A DNA stretch of 64,000 bases, taken from an uncultured Bacteroidales bacterium. GTDB taxonomy: Bacteria > Bacteroidota > Bacteroidia > Bacteroidales > UBA932. A model generated the notes under the pieces. It had not been told where the DNA came from. It saw only the letters and a program-made list of their open reading frames with translations, and searched no databases. Position 1 is the first letter of the stretch. Each line of letters begins with the position of its first letter. Both the position numbers and the translations under genes were made by a program. Shown here one piece after another: positions 26,166 to 35,899 of this stretch. The stretch is from positions 1 to 64,000 of the forward strand of contig CALURT010000015.1 of NCBI GenBank assembly GCA_944323245.1, in the 5' to 3' direction.

Positions 26166-27057
26166 GAATATTTTGGTGACGGGGGCTTGCGGGCAGCTCG
26201 GACGTGAATTGAGGCGGCTTGCGGATGTGTATGGCATTTCCGGACGGTTTGTGTTTACGGATATTGTCCAAGGTGAGGACGGAATTTTTGAATTGGACAT
26301 GACCGACAAGGAAGCGGTGCTTGCAGCCGTGAAGGACGGGAATATCGGTATTGTGGTCAACTGTGCGGCATATACGAACGTTGACAAGGCGGAGGAAGAC
26401 GAGACTGCAGCGGCTTCTGTGAACTGCGATGCGGTGCGCAATCTTGCCGAAGCATGCAGGGAAAACTCTTCTCTGCTGATACATGTTTCCACCGATTACG
26501 TATTCGACGGCAATGCATGCGTGCCATATACCGAAGATGCGGAAACTGCTCCTGCCAACGCCTACGGCAGGACAAAATTGGCCGGTGAGAAGGCCGTGGA
26601 GGAGTCCGGATGCAAGGCCATAATAATCCGAACAGCGTGGCTTTATTCCCCTTGCGGGAAGAATTTCGTGAAGACCATGCTGAAGCTCACCGGAGAAAGG
26701 GATTCATTGAAAGTGGTTTACGATCAGGTCGGGACTCCCACCTGTGCTGCGGACCTCGCTTCTGCGATACTTGCGATAATCGCTGACGGCAATGCGGAAA
26801 ACAAGACCGGAATATACCATTATACGGACGAGGGCGTCTGCAGCTGGTACGATTTCGCCGTTGCCGTCAACGAATTGGCCGGGCATGACTGTGCGGTCGG
26901 ACCATGCCGCAGCGAGGAGTATCCGAGCAAGGCCTTGAGGCCGCATTATTCCGTATTGGACAAACGGAAAATCAAGTCCGCTTTCGGTCTGAGCATTCCG
27001 CATTGGCGCGAATCCTTGAAAAACTGTATTGGAATCTTGTCTGACAACAATATCTGA
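26155..27057 (+). CDS. rfbD: dTDP-4-dehydrorhamnose reductase
   Basis: RfbD (RmlD) reduces the 4-keto sugar to dTDP-L-rhamnose with NAD(P)H. I choose ATG 26155 (QNRNILVTGACGQLG), 300 residues, rather than an in-frame ATG at 26119, which would add a stretch encoded by rfbC coding sequence. The Rossmann motif GACGQLG, STDYVFDG and the catalytic YGRTK are present. It overlaps the end of rfbC by 11 bp. Confidence 0.95.
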   Translation: MQNRNILVTGACGQLGRELRRLADVYGISGRFVFTDIVQGEDGIFELDMTDKEAVLAAVKDGNIGIVVNCAAYTNVDKAEEDETAAASVNCDAVRNLAEACRENSSLLIHVSTDYVFDGNACVPYTEDAETAPANAYGRTKLAGEKAVEESGCKAIIIRTAWLYSPCGKNFVKTMLKLTGERDSLKVVYDQVGTPTCAADLASAILAIIADGNAENKTGIYHYTDEGVCSWYDFAVAVNELAGHDCAVGPCRSEEYPSKALRPHYSVLDKRKIKSAFGLSIPHWRESLKNCIGILSDNNI

Positions 27058-27061
27058 GTCT

Positions 27062-28204
27062 ATGAAAAGAAATATAATGATTACCGGAGGTGCCGGTTTT
27101 ATCGGAAGCCATGTCGTAAGGCTTTTTGTCAACAAATACCCTGATTATCATATAGTCAACGTGGACAAGCTGACTTACGCCGGCAACCTTGCCAATCTCA
27201 GGGACGTGGAGTCCGCCCCCAATTACACTTTCATAAAAGCGGACATCTGCGACTTCGACGGGATTTGCCGGATAATGCAGGAACACGATATAGACGGCAT
27301 CATCCATCTTGCGGCGGAAAGCCATGTGGACAGGAGCATAAAGGACCCGTTCACCTTCGCCAAAACCAACGTTCTCGGGACATTGAGTCTCCTGCAGGCT
27401 GCAAGGCTTGCGTGGGAGGACGGCGGCTGGAAGAAAGGTGATGTCGGATGCCGGTTTTATCATATTTCCACGGACGAAGTCTACGGGGCATTGGAACTCT
27501 CCGAACCTGAGGGCGTCGAACCGCCGTTCACTACAAAGGCATCGTCAGGAAAACATCATCTTGCCTACGGCCGGGATTTTTTCAGGGAGGATACCAAATA
27601 CAATCCCCACAGCCCGTACAGTGCTTCCAAGGCATCGAGCGACCATTTCGTGAGGGCGTTCCACGACACGTACGGCATGCCTGTCATCGTGACCAACTGT
27701 TCGAACAATTACGGACCTTACCAGTTTCCCGAAAAGCTTATACCTCTGTTCATCAATAATATCCGCCACGGCAAACCTCTGCCTGTGTACGGGAAAGGGG
27801 AGAATGTCCGTGACTGGCTCTATGTCGAGGACCATGCGAGGGCGATAGATTTGATATTCCACAAGGGGAAAACAGCTGAAACATACAATATCGGCGGATT
27901 CAACGAGTGGAAGAACATCGATATTGTGAAAGTGCTGATAAGGACTGTGGACAGGCTTATCGGAAATCCGGAGGGGACGGGCGACAGCCTCATCACATAC
28001 GTCGAGGACAGGAAAGGGCATGACATGCGGTATGCCATCGATTCTTCCAGACTGCAGAGGGAACTCGGCTGGGAACCGAGCCTTCAGTTCGAGGAGGGAA
28101 TAGAGAAGACCGTGCGCTGGTATCTGGACCATCAGGACTGGCTTGACAACGTCACAAGCGGTGATTATCAGGAATATTATGAAAAAATGTACCATCGGGG
28201 GTAA
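27062..28204 (+). CDS. rfbB: dTDP-glucose 4,6-dehydratase
   Basis: RfbB (RmlB) makes dTDP-4-keto-6-deoxyglucose. I use ATG 27062 (KRNIMITGGAGFIGSHV), 380 residues; an in-frame ATG at 27029 lies inside rfbD. Motifs: GGAGFIGSH, the STDEVYG catalytic block and YSASKASSDH with the SDR Tyr/Lys. It completes a full dTDP-L-rhamnose pathway in the order A-C-D-B. Confidence 0.96.
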   Translation: MKRNIMITGGAGFIGSHVVRLFVNKYPDYHIVNVDKLTYAGNLANLRDVESAPNYTFIKADICDFDGICRIMQEHDIDGIIHLAAESHVDRSIKDPFTFAKTNVLGTLSLLQAARLAWEDGGWKKGDVGCRFYHISTDEVYGALELSEPEGVEPPFTTKASSGKHHLAYGRDFFREDTKYNPHSPYSASKASSDHFVRAFHDTYGMPVIVTNCSNNYGPYQFPEKLIPLFINNIRHGKPLPVYGKGENVRDWLYVEDHARAIDLIFHKGKTAETYNIGGFNEWKNIDIVKVLIRTVDRLIGNPEGTGDSLITYVEDRKGHDMRYAIDSSRLQRELGWEPSLQFEEGIEKTVRWYLDHQDWLDNVTSGDYQEYYEKMYHRG

Positions 28205-28221
28205 AAATTAAAAACATTTTG

Positions 28222-28229
28222 TAACTTTA
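28222..28229 (+). promoter_or_regulatory. possible weak promoter before WbpM-like gene
   Basis: TAACTTTA differs from TAnnTTTG by its last base. It lies 52 bp before the ATG in the 76-bp gap after rfbB, and no -33 element is clear. Read-through from rfbACDB is equally possible. Confidence 0.3.
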
Positions 28230-28280
28230 CGCCCAATATGACGTTTTGAATCGTGTGTGTTAAAACTTTAAGACTGTTCC

Positions 28281-30194
28281 ATGATTAGAAAACTTGCTAC
28301 AAAATTGCACCTTGACAGGTATTTCAGTGCGAAATTGATACTTGCGATCGATTTGTGCGCTTCGGTTTTCGCATCCGGCGTCGCAGTCCTTTTTGCGAAA
28401 TTGATTATCAGCTCATCGGACATTACTGAAAATGCAGTCCTCATTTGGTTGGTGTCTGCCGCTGTGACATCGTTGCTGATGTTTTTCCTGCTGAAGACGA
28501 ACCATTCCATAATAAGGCATTCCACCTTGCGTGAATTGGCTACGCTGTTCATGGCAGTGGTCGGGAAAGAGGTCCTACTGAGCTTGCTGTATATAGTCCA
28601 TGAGTTTAGGTATCCTGGTTTCTGGTACGTCCTGCTGTCGGATTTGGTCCTGACGTTTACTTTCCTGCTTTTGGTCAGGATTTCCATGATAGTGGTTTAC
28701 GATGCCATTATGAACAAGTTGAAAGTTGACAAGTCGAGGCTGCAGGTATTGGTATTCGGAACGAATGACAAGTCGGTGGCCTTGGTGAAGAGACTTTACA
28801 ATTCCCCTCATTATTCGATAGTGGGTTTCTTGGTTCCGGGTACGGCATTGAAGAGCCAGACCATAGACGGACTTAAAATCTATTACTATACGGATGGCGG
28901 CAGTATTGTGTATCTGAAAAAATATCATGGAATCGATGCCATCCTCTTTTCCCGTGACAAGGATGCGAGGGATGTGCAGGGAACTTTGATAAAATACTGT
29001 ACCGACAATAATCTGAAAGTCCTCCTTGCTCCGGAAATCGACGAGGTCATCGACGGGAAAATCATGAAGAATTCCATCCGTGAGGTCAAGATAGAAGACC
29101 TGCTCGGCCGTCCTGAAATCAAGATTTCAATGAAGGAAATCACGGATAATTTCAAAGGGAAAACAGTAATGGTTACAGGTGCTGCCGGTTCCATCGGTTC
29201 GGAACTTTGCAGACAATTGGTTGCAATAGGCATAGGCAGACTTATTCTCTATGACAATGCAGAGACTCCGATGCACAATCTGCGCCTCGAATTGGAAGAG
29301 AGGTATCCGGGCCTGAACTACGTCCCTGTAATAGGTGATGTGAGGCTTGAGCCGAGATTGGATTTCGCCTTCAGGACATACCGACCTGACGTTGTTTTCC
29401 ATGCTGCTGCTTACAAGCACGTGCCGCTGATGGAGGAAAATCCTTGCGAGGCTGTCTTGGTCAACGTTGCCGGGTCGAGGAACGTGGCTGACAAGTGCAT
29501 AGAGTACAATGTCGAGAAGATGGTGATGATTTCCACGGACAAGGCCGTGAACCCGACCAATATCATGGGATGTACCAAACGTCTGGCTGAGATTTACGTG
29601 CAGTCGCTCGGCCTGGCAATAGAAAGCGGCAAAGTCAAGGGTGCCACCAAGTTCGTGACAACGAGGTTCGGAAACGTGCTCGGTTCCAACGGTTCTGTGA
29701 TTCCGAGGTTCAAGGAGCAGATCATGCATGGAGGACCTGTCACGGTGACACACCCTGATATTACGAGGTTTTTCATGACGATTCCGGAGGCCTGCCGTCT
29801 GGTGATGGAGGCTGCCACAATGACGAACGGAAACCAGATTTTCGTCTTTGACATGGGTGAGTCCGTCAAGATAGACACTTTGGCCCGCAACATGATTACC
29901 CTTGCGGGATTCAAACCTGACGTGGACATCAAGATCGAATACACTGGACTCCGTCCGGGCGAGAAACTGTATGAAGAAGTCCTTGCGAACAATGAAAACA
30001 CCTTGCCTACATCGCATAACCGCATCCGCATAGCCAAGGTGAGGGAATATGATTATGACGAAGCGAAGAAGGCAGTCGACGTTTTGGAGAATCTCTCCCG
30101 TGCCGTCAATATCCCGGATATGGTGATATTCATGAAAAAGGTCGTACCGGAGTTCAAAAGCAAGAATTCCCGCTTCGAAATATATGATAAATAG
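28281..30194 (+). CDS. membrane nucleotide-sugar 4,6-dehydratase, WbpM/PglF-like
   Basis: This 637-residue inner-membrane SDR probably converts UDP-GlcNAc to the 4-keto-6-deoxy sugar. There are four N-terminal hydrophobic segments (about 18-135), a linking Rossmann-like domain (LQVLVFGTNDKS, about 155), then the catalytic SDR domain with TGAAGSIGSELC near residue 300. The active site STDKAVNPTNIMGCTKR has Met in place of Tyr in the YxxxK motif, as is normal for WbpM/PglF. A separate soluble dehydratase (CapE) is present at 40.8 kb, so this one may serve another sugar. Confidence 0.92.
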   Translation: MIRKLATKLHLDRYFSAKLILAIDLCASVFASGVAVLFAKLIISSSDITENAVLIWLVSAAVTSLLMFFLLKTNHSIIRHSTLRELATLFMAVVGKEVLLSLLYIVHEFRYPGFWYVLLSDLVLTFTFLLLVRISMIVVYDAIMNKLKVDKSRLQVLVFGTNDKSVALVKRLYNSPHYSIVGFLVPGTALKSQTIDGLKIYYYTDGGSIVYLKKYHGIDAILFSRDKDARDVQGTLIKYCTDNNLKVLLAPEIDEVIDGKIMKNSIREVKIEDLLGRPEIKISMKEITDNFKGKTVMVTGAAGSIGSELCRQLVAIGIGRLILYDNAETPMHNLRLELEERYPGLNYVPVIGDVRLEPRLDFAFRTYRPDVVFHAAAYKHVPLMEENPCEAVLVNVAGSRNVADKCIEYNVEKMVMISTDKAVNPTNIMGCTKRLAEIYVQSLGLAIESGKVKGATKFVTTRFGNVLGSNGSVIPRFKEQIMHGGPVTVTHPDITRFFMTIPEACRLVMEAATMTNGNQIFVFDMGESVKIDTLARNMITLAGFKPDVDIKIEYTGLRPGEKLYEEVLANNENTLPTSHNRIRIAKVREYDYDEAKKAVDVLENLSRAVNIPDMVIFMKKVVPEFKSKNSRFEIYDK

Positions 30195-30202
30195 TATATT
30201 TG
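30195..30202 (+). promoter_or_regulatory. -7 box for AAA-ATPase/PD-(D/E)XK gene
   Basis: TATATTTG, an exact -7 match, begins at the very end of the preceding gene's stop codon region and lies 20 bp before the ATG. It indicates independent transcription of the inserted gene. Confidence 0.6.
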
Positions 30203-30221
30203 CCGGAGAAATCTTTTTGCG

Positions 30222-31769
30222 ATGAAGAAATATCCGATAGGAATACAGAATTTCGAGAAATTGCGCAAGGAGGGCTATGCTTATGTAGACAAGACCTCCC
30301 TGATATACAATCTTGTAGATTCGGGAAACTACTATTTCCTTAGCAGACCGCGCAGGTTCGGAAAGAGCCTTCTGATAAGTACGCTTGAGGCATATTTCGA
30401 GGGTAAGAAGGACTTGTTTGACGGTTTGGCGATAACCGGACTCGAAAAGGAATGGCAGTGTTATCCTGTCTTTCATCTGGACCTGAATACGCAGAAATAC
30501 GATACGGCGGACTCTTTGACTGAACTTCTTGAAGAATCTGTTGTTGGCTGGGAATCAGAGTACGGTAGAAATGCCGCAGAGGTAGGACTCGAAAGACGCT
30601 TTGCTGGAGTAATCCGCAGGGCACATGAAAAGACAGGAGTCCGTGCGGTTATCCTTGTTGATGAATATGACAAGCCATTGCTTCAGACGATAGGAAATGA
30701 CTCTCTTCAGGAATTATACAGAAAGATTCTCAAGGCATTTTACGGGTCATTGAAGTCCGAAGATGCCCATATCCGCTTCGCAATGCTTACGGGCGTGACG
30801 AAGTTCGGAAAAGTGAGCGTGTTCAGTGACCTTAACAACCTTATGGACATATCGATGGATGAGCGTTATGCCGACATCTGCGGCATCAGCGAATCCGAAT
30901 TGCTGCGTGACTTCGACGAGGACATCAGAAGGCTTGGTGAAGCGAACGGACAGAGTTATGAGGAGGCATGCGGACAACTGAAAGAGAATTATGACGGCTA
31001 TCACTTCAATCCGTGGACACCATACGGCATCTATAATCCATTCAGCGTGCTGAATGCATTTGCGAAAGGACGTTACGGAAGTTACTGGTTCGAGACCGGT
31101 ACGCCTACATATCTTGTAGAGCTGCTGAAACGGCACAAGTATGATTTGTATAAGATGGCGCATGAGAAGACTACGTCAAAAATCTTGGACAGCATCGACC
31201 CGGCGTCCACCAACCCGATACCGGTAATCTACCAGAGCGGGTATCTTACGATAAAAAATTATATTCCTGAGCCCAAAATTTTTGAACTCGGATTCCCGAA
31301 CAGGGAAGTGGAAGAAGGTTTCATGGATTTTCTGTTGCCGTATTACACGCCTGTTCAGGAAACGGAAAGCGGATTTGCGATATGGGAATTCATTTCGGAC
31401 GTGAAGAACGGAAATATTGACGGTTTCATGGAGCGTCTCCGGAGTTTCCTGTCTGATTGCCCGTATGAAATGGCTAGGGATATCGAACTGCATTATCAGA
31501 ATGTGCTGTTCATAGTATTCAGACTTGTGGGATTATACACGCAGGTTGAATACAGAACATCGCAAGGCAGGATAGACCTTGTGCTCCAGACATCGGACTA
31601 TGTTTATGTTATGGAATTCAAACTTGACGGAACGGCAGAGGAAGCCATGAAGCAGATAGAGGAGAAGCAGTATGCCCTTCCGTTTGCTGCGGACAGTCGC
31701 ACGGTCCTGTGCATCGGCGTGAATTTCAGCAGTGCAACCAGGAACATCGAGCGGTGGATTGTGGAATGA
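30222..31769 (+). CDS. AAA-ATPase-like protein with PD-(D/E)XK nuclease-like domain
   Basis: This 515-residue protein matches the abundant Bacteroidales family with an N-terminal AAA-ATPase-like domain (YPIGIQNFEKLRKEGYAYVDKT; Walker A RRFGKS; Walker B VILVDEYDKPLL at about 145) and a C-terminal PD-(D/E)XK domain (GRIDLVLQTSDYVYVMEFKLDG near 455-475, Asp and ExK residues in place). The family occurs in many copies per genome and its role is unknown. It has no visible link to polysaccharide synthesis and has its own promoter between the WbpM-like gene and wecB, so it is probably an insertion in the locus. Confidence 0.9.
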   Translation: MKKYPIGIQNFEKLRKEGYAYVDKTSLIYNLVDSGNYYFLSRPRRFGKSLLISTLEAYFEGKKDLFDGLAITGLEKEWQCYPVFHLDLNTQKYDTADSLTELLEESVVGWESEYGRNAAEVGLERRFAGVIRRAHEKTGVRAVILVDEYDKPLLQTIGNDSLQELYRKILKAFYGSLKSEDAHIRFAMLTGVTKFGKVSVFSDLNNLMDISMDERYADICGISESELLRDFDEDIRRLGEANGQSYEEACGQLKENYDGYHFNPWTPYGIYNPFSVLNAFAKGRYGSYWFETGTPTYLVELLKRHKYDLYKMAHEKTTSKILDSIDPASTNPIPVIYQSGYLTIKNYIPEPKIFELGFPNREVEEGFMDFLLPYYTPVQETESGFAIWEFISDVKNGNIDGFMERLRSFLSDCPYEMARDIELHYQNVLFIVFRLVGLYTQVEYRTSQGRIDLVLQTSDYVYVMEFKLDGTAEEAMKQIEEKQYALPFAADSRTVLCIGVNFSSATRNIERWIVE

Positions 31770-31849
31770 GATATGATTTATGATATATTAGAAATATAGC
31801 TCAAGGTGATAGTTATATGTCTTTAAGATAAAAATTTATACGATTTGAT

Positions 31850-33001
31850 ATGAAAAGAATAATGCTTGTCTTCGGGACGCGTCCGGAAGCCATTAAAATG
31901 GCACCCCTTGTAAAGGAATTCCAAAAGTTTCCGGAAGATTTTGAAACGATTGTGTGTGTAACCGGTCAGCATCGTGAGATGCTTGACCAGGTCTTGCATA
32001 TATTTGACATCAAGCCAGATTATGACTTGAATATAATGAAACAAGGTCAGGACCTATACGACGTGACAGCGCGTGTACTGACGGGAATGCGGGATGTCTT
32101 GAAGAAAGCATCTCCTGATGTCGTATTGGTACATGGAGATACTACAACCTCTACGGCAGCTGCGCTTGCTGCTTTTTATCAGCAAATTCCGGTAGGACAT
32201 GTAGAAGCGGGGCTCAGAACTCATAATATATATAGTCCGTGGCCAGAGGAAATGAACAGACAGATAACCGGAAGAATAGCGACATATCATTTTGCTCCTA
32301 CCCCTCTTAGCAAATCCAATCTTTTGAAGGAAGATGTGTCAGAGAACAAGATTATTGTAACGGGGAATACGGTTATTGATGCCCTTTATTGGGTTGTCAA
32401 CAAGATAAAAACAGATGATAGTCTTGATAAAGCACTGGAAGATGTCTTGAAGACAGCAGGCTATGATGTTAATCGTCTGTCAGGAGGAAAGAAACTTGTG
32501 CTGATAACAGGGCATCGCAGGGAGAATTTTGGCGATGGCTTCATCAACATGTGTACTGCAATAAAAGATTTGACTCAAAAATATCCTGATGTGGATTTTG
32601 TATATCCGATGCATCTGAATCCTAATGTTAGGAAACCGATTCATCAGGTGTTTGGGGAAAATCTTGAGAACCTTGGAAATATGTTTTTCATAGAACCATT
32701 GGAATATTTGAGTTTCGTATATCTGATGGAAAAATCCACGATAGTCTTGACAGACAGTGGCGGAATCCAGGAAGAAGCACCTGGACTCGGAAAACCGGTA
32801 CTGGTCATGAGAGATACAACTGAAAGACCGGAAGCACTAGATGCAGGGACAGTAAAACTTGTCGGAACTGACTATGACAAGATAGTGCATGAAGTTTCCC
32901 AATTGCTTGAAAACAAAGAAGCATACGAGAAGATGAGCAAGGCTGTTAATCCTTATGGAGATGGTATGGCGTGCAGTAGGATAGTAAAGGAATTTTATTG
33001 A
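31850..33001 (+). CDS. wecB: UDP-GlcNAc 2-epimerase (non-hydrolysing)
   Basis: WecB interconverts UDP-GlcNAc and UDP-ManNAc. The 383-residue protein has the family start MLVFGTRPEAIKMAPLV, the TGHRRENFG motif and the UDP-binding DSGGIQEEAPGLGKPVLVMRD. No WecC-type UDP-ManNAc dehydrogenase is present, so ManNAc itself or a ManNAc-derived sugar may be used. G+C is lower than in rfbACDB and higher than in the next five genes. Confidence 0.94.
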   Translation: MKRIMLVFGTRPEAIKMAPLVKEFQKFPEDFETIVCVTGQHREMLDQVLHIFDIKPDYDLNIMKQGQDLYDVTARVLTGMRDVLKKASPDVVLVHGDTTTSTAAALAAFYQQIPVGHVEAGLRTHNIYSPWPEEMNRQITGRIATYHFAPTPLSKSNLLKEDVSENKIIVTGNTVIDALYWVVNKIKTDDSLDKALEDVLKTAGYDVNRLSGGKKLVLITGHRRENFGDGFINMCTAIKDLTQKYPDVDFVYPMHLNPNVRKPIHQVFGENLENLGNMFFIEPLEYLSFVYLMEKSTIVLTDSGGIQEEAPGLGKPVLVMRDTTERPEALDAGTVKLVGTDYDKIVHEVSQLLENKEAYEKMSKAVNPYGDGMACSRIVKEFY

Positions 33002-33245
33002 GAAATATTATTAAAATTGTAAGATAAAAGCAATTTCATGATTAAATTTATTTGAACTAAGATAATGATTGTAAATGCTATAAGCCATGACTAAGGACGT
33101 ATTTGCTTGAGATAGCTTCCCATGTGGTAAATAAGCGTTTATTTCATATGCTTGAAGAAATCAAAGAGTAATTCTATGAATGTTTAAGAAGATATGATTT
33201 TATTTGTGTAATTTTATTGAATAATTTTAGCGTAGTTCGAGAGGA
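33002..33245. other. AT-rich intergenic region, no gene seen
   Basis: These 244 bp carry only very short open frames and no clear promoter of the TAnnTTTG type. Base composition shifts sharply to AT here. It marks the left edge of the AT-rich serotype module. Confidence 0.5.
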
Positions 33246-34646
33246 ATGGCTAGTAAAATATATCTTTTACTTCATATATTTTCAATATTTACTATTATAT
33301 ATTGTGCTTCACATCCAGCTTTTGGATATGAGTACTTATTTATGTTGCCTTTATTTTTTGAGATAATATTTTGTCTTTCTATATTTACTATATTAAAAAA
33401 TAATGCATCCCTAACATTTAGAATAGTTGGAATAGTTGCTTTTATGAGGTATAGCTTACTTCCGTTGTTAATTGCAATTAATCCTAATTATCATGTAGCA
33501 CAGTATTATTGCTCTGATGTACAATTAATATCTGCAGCGATTTTGTATATGTGTTATGAGCTTTTTTTTGTATATATTTTTTTCTTATTAAAATCATATG
33601 AAAAGAAGCCTAAATTAAATTATGAAATAAATAATGTTACGGATTATGCAAACTCTAATAAGAGTATAAAAATTTATCTAGTATTCGCTATTTTTATACT
33701 TTTATTAAGGCCTTCGACATTTAACCATTTGAACTTTTTTAAGTTAGATTCATCTACAATGTCGAGAGTCGGAAGTGTGGAATTATCGACAATTGACTAT
33801 TTTTTTAGAGAGGTTTTATTAGTTTCTATTTTACTAGGATTTATTTTAATTGCATATAATAGTAGTTTAAAGTTTTATTATACCAGAAAAAATAAATTTT
33901 TATACACTGCAATTATCGGCGCCATTTTATGTGTTTCAATAATTGTTGGAGAGCAAAGATCTCAGCAGGTGTATACGGGGTTTGCCTGTATATATCTAAT
34001 GAGAAAGTTTTTCCCGGAATATAAAAAGAAAATTACTGCATTATTATGTATTGCTGCAGCATCTGTTTTGGTTTTATTGAGCATATATAAAACTTTTTAT
34101 GCATTTAATTATACGTCATATATTGATGCGATCGCACAATCGGATACTGAAGGGGTAGCATCATATCAGGGAGAAATTTATTTGTTGGGCCCGATATCCG
34201 TTGCATCTGCTTTAGATATGAAAGAAAACGCCTATTATGATTTAGGGAATTTTGTATATGATTTTTTTAGGTCAACTATGGGATTGAACCTTTTCGTAAA
34301 GGATAGTGGCCTTGAGAGCACATCTGTTATTTACAATAAATTTGTATCTGGAGGTACATTAACGAATGGATTTCTTCTCCCAATCTCTGTTCACGGAGCT
34401 CTTTATTTAGGCTATCTTTTAGGGCCATTATTAATATGTTTATTTTATAGTATAGCCCTATATTTGGAAAAGTTAATGATTAAGTCAAAATATTGTTTTG
34501 TCCAATTTTTTGCTGCCTATGTGTTTATTCGATTCTCAACATGTATGGTTGCCTGCAATGTCAACACATTATTAACAATGTCTTCATTAATTTTAATATT
34601 TGTGCTACCCGTATATTTTATTCAGAAGTTAATGAATAGAAGATGA
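33246..34646 (+). CDS. wzy: O-antigen/capsule polymerase, Wzy-like
   Basis: This 466-residue protein is almost entirely hydrophobic, with about 11-12 predicted membrane segments and a longer extracytoplasmic loop (about residues 285-390) before the last ones, as in Wzy polymerases. There is no strong family signature, as is typical of Wzy proteins. The call rests on topology, length and position directly before a Wzx flippase, with which it overlaps by 4 bp (ATGA). The gene is very AT-rich and probably acquired horizontally. Confidence 0.72.
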   Translation: MASKIYLLLHIFSIFTIIYCASHPAFGYEYLFMLPLFFEIIFCLSIFTILKNNASLTFRIVGIVAFMRYSLLPLLIAINPNYHVAQYYCSDVQLISAAILYMCYELFFVYIFFLLKSYEKKPKLNYEINNVTDYANSNKSIKIYLVFAIFILLLRPSTFNHLNFFKLDSSTMSRVGSVELSTIDYFFREVLLVSILLGFILIAYNSSLKFYYTRKNKFLYTAIIGAILCVSIIVGEQRSQQVYTGFACIYLMRKFFPEYKKKITALLCIAAASVLVLLSIYKTFYAFNYTSYIDAIAQSDTEGVASYQGEIYLLGPISVASALDMKENAYYDLGNFVYDFFRSTMGLNLFVKDSGLESTSVIYNKFVSGGTLTNGFLLPISVHGALYLGYLLGPLLICLFYSIALYLEKLMIKSKYCFVQFFAAYVFIRFSTCMVACNVNTLLTMSSLILIFVLPVYFIQKLMNRR

Positions 34647-35899
34647 AAAAAAATATAGCAAGATTTGCAAAAAGTGACTTTATTAAGTCTATAGGAACAC
34701 TAGTTTCAGGGTCAATATTAGCTCAAGTTGTCACGTTGCTATGCTCTCCGATTTTGACAAGGCTTTATTCGACTTCGGACTTTGGTGTTTTCACTTTTGT
34801 TATATCAATTGTGGCTATATTTAGTACAATAATTAACGGCAGATATGATGTGTCTATTGTTAATTCAAGGTCAAATGAAGTATATCCTTTAATAAGATTG
34901 AGCATAATAATATGTTTAAGTATCAGTCTTGTAGTTTCAATCGGATGTTATGGATATTTTAAAATAGATGGTTACTCTGGTTCAATATTATTGTCGTTAA
35001 TAGTACTTGCACTGCTTATTATAAGTGGTATAGTTAATATATTGAATGCAGTAAATAATAGATATCGGGATTTTAAATTAATGACATCAGTGTATCTTAT
35101 CCGTTCTGTAGCACAAAATGCGTTGATGTTATTTTTTGCATTTTTTAAATTTGGTAGTTGGGGATTACTTATATCGCAGTTTTTAGGGCAATTGTTAGGC
35201 ATAAAAAAACAATCAAAAAATATTTCAATTAAACATGTTTTCAGGCTTTCAAAGTTTTCTCTTTCCCGAATAAAATATGTGGCAAACAAATATAAACAAC
35301 AGTTTTTTCTATCTGCTCCGGCATCATTTTTAAATGCCTTATCATATTCTTTGATTAGCATTATTATTGGTATGTCATATGGTATGGCAGTATTGGGTAT
35401 TTATTCGATTTCTGTCAGGTTACTCGGATTACCATTAAATGTATTTAGTTCAAATATTGCCAAAGTCCATTTTTCTGATTCAACGGTAGAAATAAAAAAC
35501 AAAAATAATTATTATCAGTCCACCAAAAAAACATTGTTATTGGCGGTTGGCATTATAATTCCGATTATGGCCATTTTATTTATTGGCGGAGAGAGTTTGT
35601 GTTCATGGATATTTGGAAAAGAATGGTCAGAGGCAGGCGTTTATTTGAAAATATTTATTCCAATGTTTACCGTGAGGTTTCTCGTTGGTGCAGTAGGTTT
35701 TGCTTTTGTGCTATCTTCAAAACAAAAGGTGGAATTTGTATTTCAGCTACTTTTTATTGTGACTCTTGTATTGATAAGTATAATGGTATCAATATTGAAT
35801 TTAAACGTGTATTATTTCTTGTCGTTAATATCTATTGTATATTCATTATTATATATTGCAGAATTGTTTATAATTATACGCTCATCTAAAAAATTATGA
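34643..35899 (+). CDS. wzx: polysaccharide flippase, Wzx-like
   Basis: This 418-residue protein has about 12 membrane segments and the MATE/PST family start (SDFIKSIGTLVSGSILAQVV then LCSPILTRLYSTSDFGVF), typical of Wzx. It would flip lipid-linked repeat units across the inner membrane for polymerisation by the upstream Wzy-like protein. It overlaps genes on both sides by 4 bp, so the three are translationally coupled. The gene is strongly AT-rich. Confidence 0.88.
   Translation: MKKNIARFAKSDFIKSIGTLVSGSILAQVVTLLCSPILTRLYSTSDFGVFTFVISIVAIFSTIINGRYDVSIVNSRSNEVYPLIRLSIIICLSISLVVSIGCYGYFKIDGYSGSILLSLIVLALLIISGIVNILNAVNNRYRDFKLMTSVYLIRSVAQNALMLFFAFFKFGSWGLLISQFLGQLLGIKKQSKNISIKHVFRLSKFSLSRIKYVANKYKQQFFLSAPASFLNALSYSLISIIIGMSYGMAVLGIYSISVRLLGLPLNVFSSNIAKVHFSDSTVEIKNKNNYYQSTKKTLLLAVGIIIPIMAILFIGGESLCSWIFGKEWSEAGVYLKIFIPMFTVRFLVGAVGFAFVLSSKQKVEFVFQLLFIVTLVLISIMVSILNLNVYYFLSLISIVYSLLYIAELFIIIRSSKKL

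Noticed and set aside
29127..30476. A 449-codon open frame on the minus strand
   Set aside because: It is antisense to the WbpM-like gene and the start of the AAA-ATPase gene; no family features are seen.
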